Shown here in pieces: positions 54,446 to 63,472 of a DNA stretch of 64,000 nt. The stretch is from positions 9,052,001 through 9,116,000 of the forward strand of contig NZ_JACHMX010000001.1 in assembly GCF_014205155.1 (NCBI RefSeq), given 5' to 3'. A program made the position numbers and the translations under genes. Under the pieces are notes generated by a model. The model was not told the origin of the DNA. It saw only the letters and a program-made list of their open reading frames with translations, and made no database searches. Position 1 is the first letter of the stretch. The number at the start of each line of letters is the position of its first letter. The DNA is from Amycolatopsis umgeniensis. GTDB taxonomy: Bacteria; Actinomycetota; Actinomycetes; Mycobacteriales; Pseudonocardiaceae.

Positions 54446-55602
54446 GTACGCCCGACGATCGCGTCCGCGGCTTCCCCGCCTTCGGGCCCCAGGGCGGGCA
54501 CGGCCAGTTCGCCCGCTCGTGGTGGGGCCGCGCCTGGATCAACGCGATGGAGGACACCGCGCTGGACCTGCGGCAGCTCAAACAGGGCCGCAAGTACGCC
54601 GCGGCGGGCCGGGTCGGCACGATCACGGTCAGCCCGGGGCGGATCGCCGCCGTGGTCGACGACCAGGAGGGCCAGTACCGCACCGAGGTCCGCCTCGCCG
54701 AACTGACCGGCGACGAATGGGACCGCTTCCTCGACAGGGTCGCCTCCCGTGCCGGGCATCTCGCGGCGCTGCTGGACCGGGACATGCCGCACGACCTCGT
54801 CGAGGCCGCCGACGACGCCGGGGTGCACCTCCTGCCCGGTATCGGCGACCTCGATCCGGACTGCGACTGTCCCGGCTGGGAACTGCCGTGCCGCCACGCC
54901 GCGGCGCTGTCGTTCCAGGCCTCGTGGCTGCTCGACGCGGATCCCTTCGTGCTGCTGCTGATGCGCGGCAAGGGCGAGCGGGAACTCCTCGACGAGCTGC
55001 AGCGGCGCAACGCGCCTCGGTTCGTGCGTACCGGGGACGACGATTCCCCGCCCGAGCGTGCCTACGCCGACGAGCCGGGCCCGTTGCCGGACCTGGCAGG
55101 CTTCACACCCTCCGGAGGTCCGACAGTGCCCGGCGCACCCGGCATCCCGGAGGAGACCTTCGCGCTGCTGGCCGCCAACGCGAGCGAGATGGCGGGCGCG
55201 CTGCTGACGTCGCAGCCGAAGCTCACCCGCAAACAGGACGCGGTCCGCCTCGCCGCCGGCCATGCCGAGATCGCCGACAGGCTGCGCCCCGCCGCGAGCG
55301 GTGAGGACTTCGACCGCGCGGTGCTCGCCTGGCGGCACGGTGGCCGGGCCGGTCTCGAGGTCCTGGAGACCGCGTGGACACCGCCGCCACAGGCGATGGG
55401 CCGCGCCAGGGCGGCTTTCGCCGAGGTGGTCGACGATCCCGGCCAGGGCCTGGAGGTCGAACGCAACCGGTGCACCGTGCACGGAACAGGGGTGCAGGTG
55501 CGGCTGGGCAAGGACGGGCTCTGGTACCCGTACCGGGATCAGTGGCCCGCCGGTTCGCCCGAGGCCGATCCCGGCACGCTGTTCGCCGCACTGCTCGGCT
55601 GA
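54442..55602 (+). CDS. SWIM zinc-finger protein, SNF2 partner
   Basis: 386 residues from ATG 54442, overlapping the helicase stop. Opens with GFPAFGPQGGHGQFARSWWG, typical of actinobacterial SWIM proteins. The zinc finger CxCxxWxxPCxH is seen as DCDCPGWELPCRHAAAL (~140-155). The rest is helical. SWIM domains bind DNA or proteins; with a SNF2 helicase they are thought to target DNA repair or defence. Its 3' end overlaps the convergent DUF4865 gene by 64 bases. Confidence 0.9.
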   Translation: MSTPDDRVRGFPAFGPQGGHGQFARSWWGRAWINAMEDTALDLRQLKQGRKYAAAGRVGTITVSPGRIAAVVDDQEGQYRTEVRLAELTGDEWDRFLDRVASRAGHLAALLDRDMPHDLVEAADDAGVHLLPGIGDLDPDCDCPGWELPCRHAAALSFQASWLLDADPFVLLLMRGKGERELLDELQRRNAPRFVRTGDDDSPPERAYADEPGPLPDLAGFTPSGGPTVPGAPGIPEETFALLAANASEMAGALLTSQPKLTRKQDAVRLAAGHAEIADRLRPAASGEDFDRAVLAWRHGGRAGLEVLETAWTPPPQAMGRARAAFAEVVDDPGQGLEVERNRCTVHGTGVQVRLGKDGLWYPYRDQWPAGSPEADPGTLFAALLG

Positions 55603-56195
55603 TCCCACTGCCGTCCTCGCCGCAGCTCCTCCAGATGCGGCGAGGACAGGTGGAGGATCCGATACCGGACCTCGTCCGACTCCGGTGCCTCGTCACGCCA
55701 CAGGCTGTAGCGCACCACCTGCCAGGTCCGCGGATCGACGGCCAGCGCCCCCGAATGCGCGCCGTCCTGCTGCAGGTGTTCGCGAAGCCCGTCGAGAGCC
55801 TCGCCCAGGAACGCGACAGGGTCGGCCTCAGCCGGGATCGAGACGACGTGCTTTCCCGCCGCCACAGGGGGAGTGCCGAACGCGGGCCCCTCTTCGAACC
55901 CGAGCACGGTCCAGTGCTGCACGGCGGGACGCCCGAACGACTCGACGATGCCGTTGAACGGGCCGCCGAACAGGAAGGCGTTCATCCCCGCTTCGTCGTG
56001 CCACAGGTAGAAGGGCGAGTACTGGTTCAGCGTCGAGCCGTCGACGCCGCGCTCGCGGATCCCGTACACCTTCAGCCCCAGGCCGCCGAAGTCGTCGAGC
56101 AGATGCCCGCGAGTGGCGACGCGCTCGCGGATGATGCCCATGTCGTAGTCGGCGGGGAGGGTGATCTCGTACTGCATCGCATGCATGCCGTACAT
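55539..56195 (-). CDS. DUF4865 family protein
   Basis: 218 residues from ATG 56195 (internal ATGs at 56186 and 56177 are possible). The body matches the DUF4865 pattern: YEITLPADYDMGIIRERVAT, KVYGIRERGVDGSTLNQYSP, FYLWHDEAGMNAFLFGGPF. Beta-barrel, ABM-like fold likely; often placed next to AraC or MarR regulators of antioxidant or xenobiotic genes. It is 16 bases downstream of an AraC gene on the same strand. The last ~60 bases overlap the SWIM gene on the other strand. Confidence 0.85.
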   Translation of the reverse strand: MYGMHAMQYEITLPADYDMGIIRERVATRGHLLDDFGGLGLKVYGIRERGVDGSTLNQYSPFYLWHDEAGMNAFLFGGPFNGIVESFGRPAVQHWTVLGFEEGPAFGTPPVAAGKHVVSIPAEADPVAFLGEALDGLREHLQQDGAHSGALAVDPRTWQVVRYSLWRDEAPESDEVRYRILHLSSPHLEELRRGRQWDQPSSAANSVPGSASGEPAGH

Positions 56196-56211
56196 ACTAG
56201 TAGGTACAGGA

Positions 56212-56970
56212 CTACGTGCGCCGTAGTCCGATCTGGTAGCGACCCGGCGTTTCCCCGACGACGGCCACGAACGCCTCGATGAAGCTGGTGGGGTTCGCCC
56301 AGCCCAGCCGGGCCGACACGGTGGTGACCGCTTGCCCGTCGCCGAGCAGGACCAGGGCGTGCTGGACGCGGAGCATGCTCCGCCACTGCCGGAAGCTCAC
56401 GCCGAGCTCTTCCTGGAACAGGCGGCTGAGCACACGCTCGCTGGCGCCGGTGCTCCGCCCGAGTTCGCGCAGCGTCGCGGAACTCGCCGGATCGGCGTGG
56501 AGCAGTGAGGTCACCGAACGCAGCCTGTCGTCGGAGGGCTCGGGCAGGTACAGCTCCTGCTGCGGAGCGTCGGTGAGCTCGTCGATGATCAGCCCGCGGA
56601 GCCGGTGCCGGGGCCCCGGACCGCGAGGACGACCGTCGCTGAGCGCCAGGAGCGCCTCGCGCAGCAGCGGTGTCACGGCGAAGACCGAGGGCAGGGCGGG
56701 CAGGAAACGGCCCAGCCGGACGGGCAGGTCGATACGCCGGACCTCGGTCTCGCCGTAGGCCCGATGGGAATGCTCGAATCCGGGCGGGGTCCAGGTGATC
56801 CGGTTCGCCGGCGCGACCCAGGTCCCCCGCTCGGTGGTGGTCGCGAGCGCGCCCGTGGACGGGTAGAGCAACTGGCCCCGGACATGGGTGTGCGGAACGA
56901 CCATCTGCCCGTGGGCCAACGATCCCCGGCCGGTGTCACCCGGCGGGAGGCCTCGGCGGAATTCCAGCAT
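56212..56970 (-). CDS. AraC family regulator
   Basis: 252 residues. N-terminal cupin-like sensor (GQMVVPHTHVRGQLLYPSTG, VAPANRITWTPPGFEHSH), C-terminal HTH pair: SSATLRELGRSTGASERVLS, then AVTTVSARLGWANPTSFIEA and FVAVVGETPGRYQ. Transcribed away from the 4-hydroxybenzoate hydroxylase gene (start 57024, 53-bp gap) and with the DUF4865 gene. It may regulate either neighbour. Confidence 0.9.
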   Translation of the reverse strand: MLEFRRGLPPGDTGRGSLAHGQMVVPHTHVRGQLLYPSTGALATTTERGTWVAPANRITWTPPGFEHSHRAYGETEVRRIDLPVRLGRFLPALPSVFAVTPLLREALLALSDGRPRGPGPRHRLRGLIIDELTDAPQQELYLPEPSDDRLRSVTSLLHADPASSATLRELGRSTGASERVLSRLFQEELGVSFRQWRSMLRVQHALVLLGDGQAVTTVSARLGWANPTSFIEAFVAVVGETPGRYQIGLRRT

Positions 56971-57023
56971 AGATCGTCAGGATACCGGTACTAGGAAGCC
57001 CCGACCTCGGCAAAACTCGAATC

Positions 57024-58184
57024 ATGTCCACAGTGAAAGAGACCAAGCCCGTCCTGATCATCGGAGCAGGCGTGTCCGGCCTCGCGCTCGGCAACTTCCT
57101 GCTCCGCGAGGGAATCGGCTGCGTCGTCTTCGAACGGCGCAGCCGCGAGTACGTCCAGCACCGGCAGCGCGCCGGAGTCATCGACACCAGAGCGGCCCGC
57201 GCCTTCCGGAAACGAGGCCTCGAAGACCGCGTGGGCGGCGGTGCCCCCGCCGAACCGAACCTCGGCTTCCGCGTCGACGGACAGTCCCGGCCCTTGCGAC
57301 TCTCCGTCGAAGAACACCGGGAAGGCCGGTTCTGCCCGCAGCAGGTCCTGGTCCAGAACCTCATCAGCGTGTTCGAACAGGACGGAGGCGACCTGCGGTT
57401 CGACACCGAGGTGACCGTGGAGGACCACGAACGTCCTCGCGTCCGGCTCGGCGACGGGTCGATCATCGAAGGCGACTTCATCGCCGGATGCGACGGCAAC
57501 CACGGCGCGTCCCGGAACGCCCTTCCCGAGGAGCGGATCACCCTCCACACCCACGAATACGGCTACGCGTGGCTGGTCATCCTCGCCGAGGTGCCCGCTC
57601 ACCAGCAGACCTTGATGGCGATCCACCGGCGCGGATTCGCGGCCCAGTTCGGGCGCGGACCACGGGCGAGCCGGTTCTACCTCCAGTGCCCGCTCGACGA
57701 CACCACCGAAGACTGGCCGGACGAACGCATCTGGAGCGAACTCGAAACACGCTTCGGCGAACCGCTCGCCACGAAGGGCGCGATCGTCGAGAAACAACTA
57801 CTGCCACTGCGCGGAGAGATGATCAGCCCGATGAGCCACGGCAAGCTCCACCTGCTCGGCGACGCCGCGCACATCGTCCCGCCGATGAGCGCCAAAGGCA
57901 TGAACCTCGCCCTCCACGACGCCGACGTCTTCGCCGACGCCCTGGTCCGCCACTACAAGAACGACGATCCGAGCCTCCTCGACGCCTACTCCGACGCCCG
58001 CCTGCGCGACGTGTGGAACTACCAGGCTTTCGCGACCTGGCTCACCGACACCGTCCACGACGCCGGAGACGCGACCTACCGAGGGGAGTTCCGCCATCGG
58101 GTGGCACGCGCCGACTTCGAGCGCCTGTACACCTCCGGCACGGCGAACCGGCTGCTCAGCGAGTTCATGGCTGGCCTGAACTGA
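57024..58184 (+). CDS. pobA: 4-hydroxybenzoate 3-monooxygenase
   Basis: 386 residues. FAD-binding GAGVSGLALGNFLLREG, the VQHRQRAGVIDTRAARAFRK region, GRFCPQQVLVQNL, the DG motif FIAGCDGNHGASR and LLGDAAHIVPPMSAKGMNLA, all typical of PobA. The enzyme adds a hydroxyl to 4-hydroxybenzoate using NADPH and O2 and yields protocatechuate. No protocatechuate ring-cleavage genes lie nearby; this window's gentisate cluster uses another route. Divergent from the AraC gene, which could act as PobR. Confidence 0.93.
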   Translation: MSTVKETKPVLIIGAGVSGLALGNFLLREGIGCVVFERRSREYVQHRQRAGVIDTRAARAFRKRGLEDRVGGGAPAEPNLGFRVDGQSRPLRLSVEEHREGRFCPQQVLVQNLISVFEQDGGDLRFDTEVTVEDHERPRVRLGDGSIIEGDFIAGCDGNHGASRNALPEERITLHTHEYGYAWLVILAEVPAHQQTLMAIHRRGFAAQFGRGPRASRFYLQCPLDDTTEDWPDERIWSELETRFGEPLATKGAIVEKQLLPLRGEMISPMSHGKLHLLGDAAHIVPPMSAKGMNLALHDADVFADALVRHYKNDDPSLLDAYSDARLRDVWNYQAFATWLTDTVHDAGDATYRGEFRHRVARADFERLYTSGTANRLLSEFMAGLN

Positions 58185-58188
58185 TCCA

Positions 58189-58620
58189 CTACTTCTTGCT
58201 GAGCCGGACGATCCCCTCACCGCTCTGCACCGCGACGACGGCGATCACCTGCCGGTTGATCTGATGGACCATCCCCGGCGGACCGGACACCGCCCCGCCC
58301 ATCCCGCCGGAAGCGGGCGCCAGACCCACCTTCCCGGACTGGACCGCCACCGAGAGCGGCCCGGCTCCGCCGTCGTTGGGGATCTGGTCACCAGTCCGCA
58401 CCAGCACCTCGCACTCGCCGTCGGCACAGGCCCTCAAGTCCCGTCCGTCCGCCGCGACGAACGGCGAGCCGGACGGGGCCGCCGCCTCCATCATCGGCAC
58501 GCTCCCGGTCGAAGGCCTCGAACTCGCGGCGGCGAAGATCGGCGTCGGTTCGGCTGACCCGCAACCGGCGGCGAGCAGTGCGAGCGGAACCAGGACCAGG
58601 CATCTTCGGCGATCGACCAT
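58189..58620 (-). CDS. small lipoprotein, hypothetical
   Basis: 143 residues from ATG 58620. Signal CLVLVPLALLAAGCGSAEP with a lipobox and Cys ~20, then a Ser/Ala/Pro-rich linker and a compact region with AADGRDLRACADGECEVLVR and QINRQVIAVVAVQSG. Surface-anchored, function unknown. Convergent with pobA (4 bases between stops). Confidence 0.75.
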   Translation of the reverse strand: MVDRRRCLVLVPLALLAAGCGSAEPTPIFAAASSRPSTGSVPMMEAAAPSGSPFVAADGRDLRACADGECEVLVRTGDQIPNDGGAGPLSVAVQSGKVGLAPASGGMGGAVSGPPGMVHQINRQVIAVVAVQSGEGIVRLSKK

Positions 58621-58762
58621 GACCGACGAACGTAGCCGACGCGCGAGCCTTTGCATGCACCCGAATTCCGCAATCCTGCGGCTGTTCGCAGTGCTCGGAG
58701 CCGGTCCGGCCGGGCTAACCGGCCGGACCGGCGCACCACGTGGTCACGCGGATACCGAGCGT

Positions 58763-60385
58763 CTATCCGACCTCGGCACGGGCGATGATCGCCCGGGTGT
58801 CCACACCGGACGGAAGCGTCCCGAACGCGACACCCCAATCGCCACCCAGCCGCGACGCGCAGAACGCGTCGGCCACCGCCGGCGTCCCGTGCCGCACCAG
58901 CAACGAGCCCTGCAACACCAGCGCCATCGACTCGACCAGCCGCCGCGCCCGGTACTCGATGTCCGACAGATCGGACAGCTCCTTGCGCAGCCTGCCCACC
59001 GCGTCGTCCAGCCGCGCGTCGGCACCGGCCGCCTGCTCGACCTCCGCGAAGTACGCCGCCACCGACTCCGGCTGCTTCGCCATCGCCCGCAACGCGTCCA
59101 GCGCCGCGACGTTGCCCGAACCCTCCCAGATCGACATCAGCGGAGCCTCACGATAGAGCCGCGGCATCCCCGACTCCTCGACGTACCCGTTGCCGCCCAG
59201 ACACTCCAGCGCCTCCACCGCATGCGACGGACCACGCTTGCACACCCAGTACTTCGTCACCGCCAACCCCAGCCGCCGGAACGCCTGCTCCTGCTCGTCA
59301 CCGGGCCGGTCGGTGGCCGCCGCCAGCCGCATCCCGACCGTCGTCGCCGCCTCGGACTCCACCACGAGATCCGCCAGCACGTTGCCCATCAACGGCTGAT
59401 CGACCAGGTTCGCCCCGAACGCACGCCGATGCCGCGCGTGGTGGACCGCCCGCACAGCGCCGTACCGCATCCCCGACGCGCTCCCGACCGCACAGTCCAG
59501 CCGGGTGTTGTTCACCATCTCGATGATGGTGCGCACCCCGCGGCCCTCCTCGCCGACCAGCCAGCCGATCGCGTCGTCGTACTCGATCTCCGACGACGCG
59601 TTGGACCGGTTGCCCAGCTTGTCCTTCAGCCGCTGCAACCGGATCCCGTTGCGCGAGCCGTCCGGCAAGACACGGGGGAGAAGGAAACACGACAACCCAC
59701 CCGGCGCCTGGGCCAGCGTCAGGAACATGTCCGACATCGGCGCCGACGTGAACCACTTGTGCCCGACGATCACATAGCTGCCGTCACCGAGCGGCCGCGC
59801 CGTGGTCGTGTTCTCCCGGACGTCGGAACCGCCCTGCTTCTCCGTCATCGACATCCCGGCGATCAAACCGCGCTTCGAACCCGGCTCACGCAGCCCGAAG
59901 TCGTACTCCGTCGACGCCAGCAACGGCTCGTACCGCTCGGAAAGCTCAGGGTTGAACCGCAACGCCGGAACCGCCGCGTACGTCATCGAGATCGGGCACG
60001 TATGCCCCGCGTCGACCTGACCCCAGACGTACATCTTCGCCGCCCGCGCCGCGTGCGCACCCGGCCGCGAATCCCGCCACGGCGTCGCGTGCAGCCCATG
60101 GGACACCGCGACGTCCATCAGTTCGTGCCAGTACGGATGGAACTCGACCTCGTCGATCCGGTTCCCGACCCGGTCGTGCGTCCGCAGCACCGGCTCGTTC
60201 TCGTTGACCAGCCTGCCCCACTCCTGGGCCTGCTCACTCCCGGCCAGCCTGCCCAGTGCGTGGACCTCCGCCACCGCCCAGCCCGCGTCCGCCCGCTCGA
60301 GCCCCTCCAGCAACGCGGGATCCGCGGCGACGTCGTACTCCGCCAGCGGCGGCACCTGATTGGTGACCTCATGAGTGACCGGCAT
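58763..60385 (-). CDS. acyl-CoA dehydrogenase family protein, AidB-like
   Basis: 540 residues from ATG 60385, with GGGAGG upstream. The N-terminal extension THEVTNQVPPLAEYDVAADP and the ACAD core (ISMTYAAVPALRFNPELSER; TEKQGGSDVRENTTT; VGHKWFTSAPMSDMFL; LECLGGNGYVEESGMPRLYR) match the AidB/isovaleryl-CoA-dehydrogenase-like group with FAD. AidB in Escherichia coli is linked to alkylation damage. Here it overlaps the 3' end of a TetR gene by 17 bases and is coupled to it. Confidence 0.9.
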   Translation of the reverse strand: MPVTHEVTNQVPPLAEYDVAADPALLEGLERADAGWAVAEVHALGRLAGSEQAQEWGRLVNENEPVLRTHDRVGNRIDEVEFHPYWHELMDVAVSHGLHATPWRDSRPGAHAARAAKMYVWGQVDAGHTCPISMTYAAVPALRFNPELSERYEPLLASTEYDFGLREPGSKRGLIAGMSMTEKQGGSDVRENTTTARPLGDGSYVIVGHKWFTSAPMSDMFLTLAQAPGGLSCFLLPRVLPDGSRNGIRLQRLKDKLGNRSNASSEIEYDDAIGWLVGEEGRGVRTIIEMVNNTRLDCAVGSASGMRYGAVRAVHHARHRRAFGANLVDQPLMGNVLADLVVESEAATTVGMRLAAATDRPGDEQEQAFRRLGLAVTKYWVCKRGPSHAVEALECLGGNGYVEESGMPRLYREAPLMSIWEGSGNVAALDALRAMAKQPESVAAYFAEVEQAAGADARLDDAVGRLRKELSDLSDIEYRARRLVESMALVLQGSLLVRHGTPAVADAFCASRLGGDWGVAFGTLPSGVDTRAIIARAEVG

Positions 60386-60974
60386 CCGAACCTCCCAAAG
60401 AACGCAGGACAAAAGTGCGCAGCCCGGACACCTCGTCCGCACTGCCGGTGGTCAACGGGCCGATCAGCACCTCGGCCGCCGCCCCCACGAGCGCCGCCGC
60501 GGTGACCTCCGCGTCCTGGGCGGGGAACTCCCCGGAACGGACGCCATCGGCCACGTGCTGGGCCACCACATCGCGGAAAGCGCGCCGGAACACCAGGCGC
60601 TCGGCCTCGATCGGCGCGTCGACGGGCTCGGCCAGCAGCGCGTACGCCATCCGCGGAGCCTTCAGCGCACGGCTCGCGAAGGTGTCGAAGACAGCCACGA
60701 CCCGCTCCGCAGGCGTGCCGGGCCGCTCCGACACCGCGCGCACCGCCTCGACCTCACGCGAGACGACCTGCCGGAACAACTCCACGACCAGCGCGGCCTT
60801 GGTGGGGAAGTGGCGATACACGCTCCCGACAGCCACCCCGGCCCGCTCCGCGACCGCCGACACCGAACAACCCGCGTAGCCGCGCTCGGCCAACTGCTCC
60901 AGCGCGGCGGCGAGGACGGCGCCGCGCTGGGCGTCGAGACGCTCCTGGACCTTCGGTGTACGGCGATACGGCAC
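60369..60974 (-). CDS. TetR family regulator of the AidB-like gene
   Basis: 201 residues. HTH ~25-65: YAGCSVSAVAERAGVAVGSV YRHFPTKAALVVELF. The C-terminal ligand region follows with the TetR_C_33-like helices. It precedes and overlaps the AidB-like gene by 17 bases on the same strand, so it probably represses its own operon. A short frame at 60979 upstream holds nothing further. Confidence 0.9.
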   Translation of the reverse strand: MPYRRTPKVQERLDAQRGAVLAAALEQLAERGYAGCSVSAVAERAGVAVGSVYRHFPTKAALVVELFRQVVSREVEAVRAVSERPGTPAERVVAVFDTFASRALKAPRMAYALLAEPVDAPIEAERLVFRRAFRDVVAQHVADGVRSGEFPAQDAEVTAAALVGAAAEVLIGPLTTGSADEVSGLRTFVLRSLGGSDAGHS

Positions 60975-61006
60975 TCAAGAAGTGAAGCACCGATTCACAC
61001 CTTCAG

Positions 61007-61456
61007 TCAACGCGTCCGAACCAACTCGTCGATCGCCCTCGCGATGCCCTTCTTGTCGTACGCGGCGGTGGGCAGGGTCGCGGCGTGGGCATGGCGGACC
61101 ACCCCCGCCCGGTCGATCAGCACACTGCCGGACTGCTGCAGCGCACCGAACACCTTCTTCACCAGCCCGACGGCCTCATGCGGCGTACCACTCCGGCCGG
61201 TGACCACCTGAAGCGACAACCCACGCTTCGCCCGCCAAGCCTCGGCTTCGGCCCGCCCCTCGGGAACGGCCACCACGACACGCACATCGCCGAGCTTCGC
61301 GAGGTCCTTCACATGACCGTTGCACACAGGGCAGGTCACCGAACGCATGAAATACAGCAGCACGTCGTCCGCACCGCGGTAATCCGAGAGCCGGACAACC
61401 CGCCCCGCGGTGTCCTCCAGAGCGAGATCAGGGGCCACGGAACCGATTTCGAGCAT
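61007..61456 (-). CDS. peroxiredoxin/redoxin family protein
   Basis: 149 residues. AhpC/TSA fold: GSVAPDLALEDTAGRVVRLS, then YFMRSVTCPVCNGHVKDLAK with a CxxC redox pair, SVLIDRAGVVRHAHAATLPT at the C-terminus. Thioredoxin-like reductive removal of peroxides or disulfide exchange in the cytoplasm. It is 41 bases downstream of an ECF sigma gene in the same direction, a stress-response arrangement. Confidence 0.88.
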   Translation of the reverse strand: MLEIGSVAPDLALEDTAGRVVRLSDYRGADDVLLYFMRSVTCPVCNGHVKDLAKLGDVRVVVAVPEGRAEAEAWRAKRGLSLQVVTGRSGTPHEAVGLVKKVFGALQQSGSVLIDRAGVVRHAHAATLPTAAYDKKGIARAIDELVRTR

Positions 61457-61497
61457 GAAGACTCCTCAAAAGAAAAGAACCGAAAAGGAAAAAGGGG

Positions 61498-62025
61498 TTA
61501 TCGAGAGAGCAACAGCTCACGGACCGTCGCCCGCGCCCGATGCAGACGGGACTTCATCGCAGGCATGCTCAGACCCAGCGCGTCGGCGACCGCCCGGCCC
61601 GAATACCCCTGCACGTCACGCATGATCAACACGCGACGCTGCTCAGCAGGCAACTCGGCGATCGCCGAAGCCACCCGCTGTGCCTCCAACCGCTGCAAGA
61701 CGTCGTCCTCCGCCGAGACCACCGCCTCGGCACCCACCAGATCGTCACCACGAAACGCCCGCCGAGCCCGGCGAAGGCACTCGTTCCGCACGATCCGGAA
61801 CATCCACGACGCCAACGCACCGGAAGCCCGCAAGGTGCCGATCTTGCGGTACAGGACGATCAAGGCCTCCTGCGCGGAATCCTCCGCATCCTCCGGCGAA
61901 GCGCACAACGAACGCGCGAACCGCTGCACATGCGGATGAGAACCCGAGACCAGAGCGGCGATGGCGGACTCGTCCCCACCCTGCGCGGCCACGATCAAAG
62001 ACTCCCTCGGCCAATCGGCCCCCAC
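61498..62025 (-). CDS. ECF sigma factor
   Basis: 175 residues from GTG 62025 (GGAGGAGGGG upstream). Region 2: FARSLCASPEDAEDSAQEAL then IVLYRKIGTLRASGALASWM; region 4: AELPAEQRRVLIMRDVQGYS GRAVADALGLSMPAMKSRLH. No anti-sigma gene adjoins it. Directs RNA polymerase to a stress promoter; the redoxin gene downstream is likely in its own regulon. Confidence 0.9.
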   Translation of the reverse strand: MGADWPRESLIVAAQGGDESAIAALVSGSHPHVQRFARSLCASPEDAEDSAQEALIVLYRKIGTLRASGALASWMFRIVRNECLRRARRAFRGDDLVGAEAVVSAEDDVLQRLEAQRVASAIAELPAEQRRVLIMRDVQGYSGRAVADALGLSMPAMKSRLHRARATVRELLLSR

Positions 62026-62177
62026 GACAACCCCTCCTCCCACGCCGAGCTCGTCCCGGCCCCTACAAGAGCCGACACCCCGGCAAAAGGATTCAGCCGG
62101 ACCCCAGTGACGCCGCTCACGCCCCGCTCCCACGGCTCACCACAAACCAGTTGTCACCCGGTGGCATGATCGCCGCT

Positions 62178-62693
62178 ATGACATGGACCGCCCCCGAGGT
62201 GACCCGTCCGTCCGGCGACACCGCCGCCGACGAACGCATTCTCCTGCCTACCCTGCTGGCCTGGCACCGCAGCACCTTCCTCGGCAAATGTGCCGGCCTC
62301 ACCGGAGAACAACTCGCCCAGGCGTCGGTCCCGCCCTCCAACCTCACCCTCCTCGGCCTCATCCGCCACCTGGCCAAGGTCGAACGCATCTGGTTCCGCC
62401 TGCGCTACACCGCACAGGACATCGGCCCCCTCTACGACCCCGAACTCGGCAAGGACCACGACTTCGAAGTCCTCGACGCCACCAAAGCCGAAGAGGCCTA
62501 CAACACCCTCCTCGAAGAAATCCGCCTGGCCGACGAAGCCGCCGCCGAAGGATCCCTCGACGACACCTTCGACCTCGGCGGCGACCCCTTCTCACTCCGC
62601 ATGCTCTACGTCCACATGATCGGCGAATACGCCCGCCACAACGGCCACGCCGACCTCATCCGCGAACGCATCGACGGCGACACCGGCGCCTGA
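62178..62693 (+). CDS. DinB/DUF664 family protein
   Basis: 171 residues from ATG 62178 (ATG 62166 in frame is an alternative). Four-helix DinB bundle: LLPTLLAWHRSTFLGKCAGL, LLGLIRHLAKVERIWFRLRY and SLRMLYVHMIGEYARHNGHA with metal-binding His residues. Usually metal-dependent, some act as mycothiol or bacillithiol transferases. First gene of an operon with a reductase and a methyltransferase on the plus strand. Confidence 0.9.
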   Translation: MTWTAPEVTRPSGDTAADERILLPTLLAWHRSTFLGKCAGLTGEQLAQASVPPSNLTLLGLIRHLAKVERIWFRLRYTAQDIGPLYDPELGKDHDFEVLDATKAEEAYNTLLEEIRLADEAAAEGSLDDTFDLGGDPFSLRMLYVHMIGEYARHNGHADLIRERIDGDTGA

Positions 62694-62704
62694 GAGGAGT
62701 GACC

Positions 62705-63472
62705 ATGGACTACGGATTCATCGGCGCGGGAGAAATCACCGCCGCCATCGTCGAAGGCCTCAGCAAAGACGTCACCGACCCACCCAAGATCCACCTCTCA
62801 CCCCGAAGCCGCAGCGTCGGACAAGAACTCTCGGCACGCTTCGCCAACGTCGAAGTCCGCGACAACAACCAAGCCGTCGTCGACAGCGCCACGACGATCA
62901 TCCTCGCCGTCCGCCCGCCGATCGCCGAAGAAGTCCTCCGAGACCTCACCTTCCAGCCCCACCACACCCTGATCAGCGCCCTCGCCGGCGTCCCCCTCGC
63001 CCAACTCCAGGAGTGGGCCACCCCCGCGGGCGAAACCGTCCGGAGCATCCCGCTGCCCCCGGCCGCCCGCCGCCAAAGCCTCACCGCCATGTACCCCGAC
63101 AACGCCGAAGCCCGAGCCCTCTTCGACAGCATCGGCGGCAGCATCGTCCCCGACGCCGAGAAAGACCTCGAAGTCTTCAGCGCCGCCACGGCCACCTTCG
63201 CCGCCCACCTCGACTACCTCGGCACCATCGCCGCCTGGATGACCGACCAAGGCATCGAAGACACCACGGCGACCGCCTTCACCAGCCACATCTTCGGACA
63301 GCTCGGCCAAGCCCTGCTCCAGCAAAGCGGCTCCCTCGAAACCCTCGTCGGCAAACACATGACCCCCGGCGGGTTCAACGAACACTTCCTCACCGACCTC
63401 CGCACCAACGGCGTCCCCGACACCGTCCGCCACGCGCTCGACGGGATCCTCACCAGGCTGCGCGAGAAGTGA
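62705..63472 (+). CDS. pyrroline-5-carboxylate reductase-like protein
   Basis: 255 residues from ATG 62705 with GAGGAG upstream. N-terminal Rossmann loop YGFIGAGEITAAIVEGLS and the helical dimer domain with HMTPGGFNEHFLTDLRTNGV, the ProC/F420-NADP oxidoreductase-like fold. True ProC would reduce pyrroline-5-carboxylate; because length and some motifs deviate, a related imine or ketone reductase is possible. Overlaps the next gene as GTGA. Confidence 0.8.
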   Translation: MDYGFIGAGEITAAIVEGLSKDVTDPPKIHLSPRSRSVGQELSARFANVEVRDNNQAVVDSATTIILAVRPPIAEEVLRDLTFQPHHTLISALAGVPLAQLQEWATPAGETVRSIPLPPAARRQSLTAMYPDNAEARALFDSIGGSIVPDAEKDLEVFSAATATFAAHLDYLGTIAAWMTDQGIEDTTATAFTSHIFGQLGQALLQQSGSLETLVGKHMTPGGFNEHFLTDLRTNGVPDTVRHALDGILTRLREK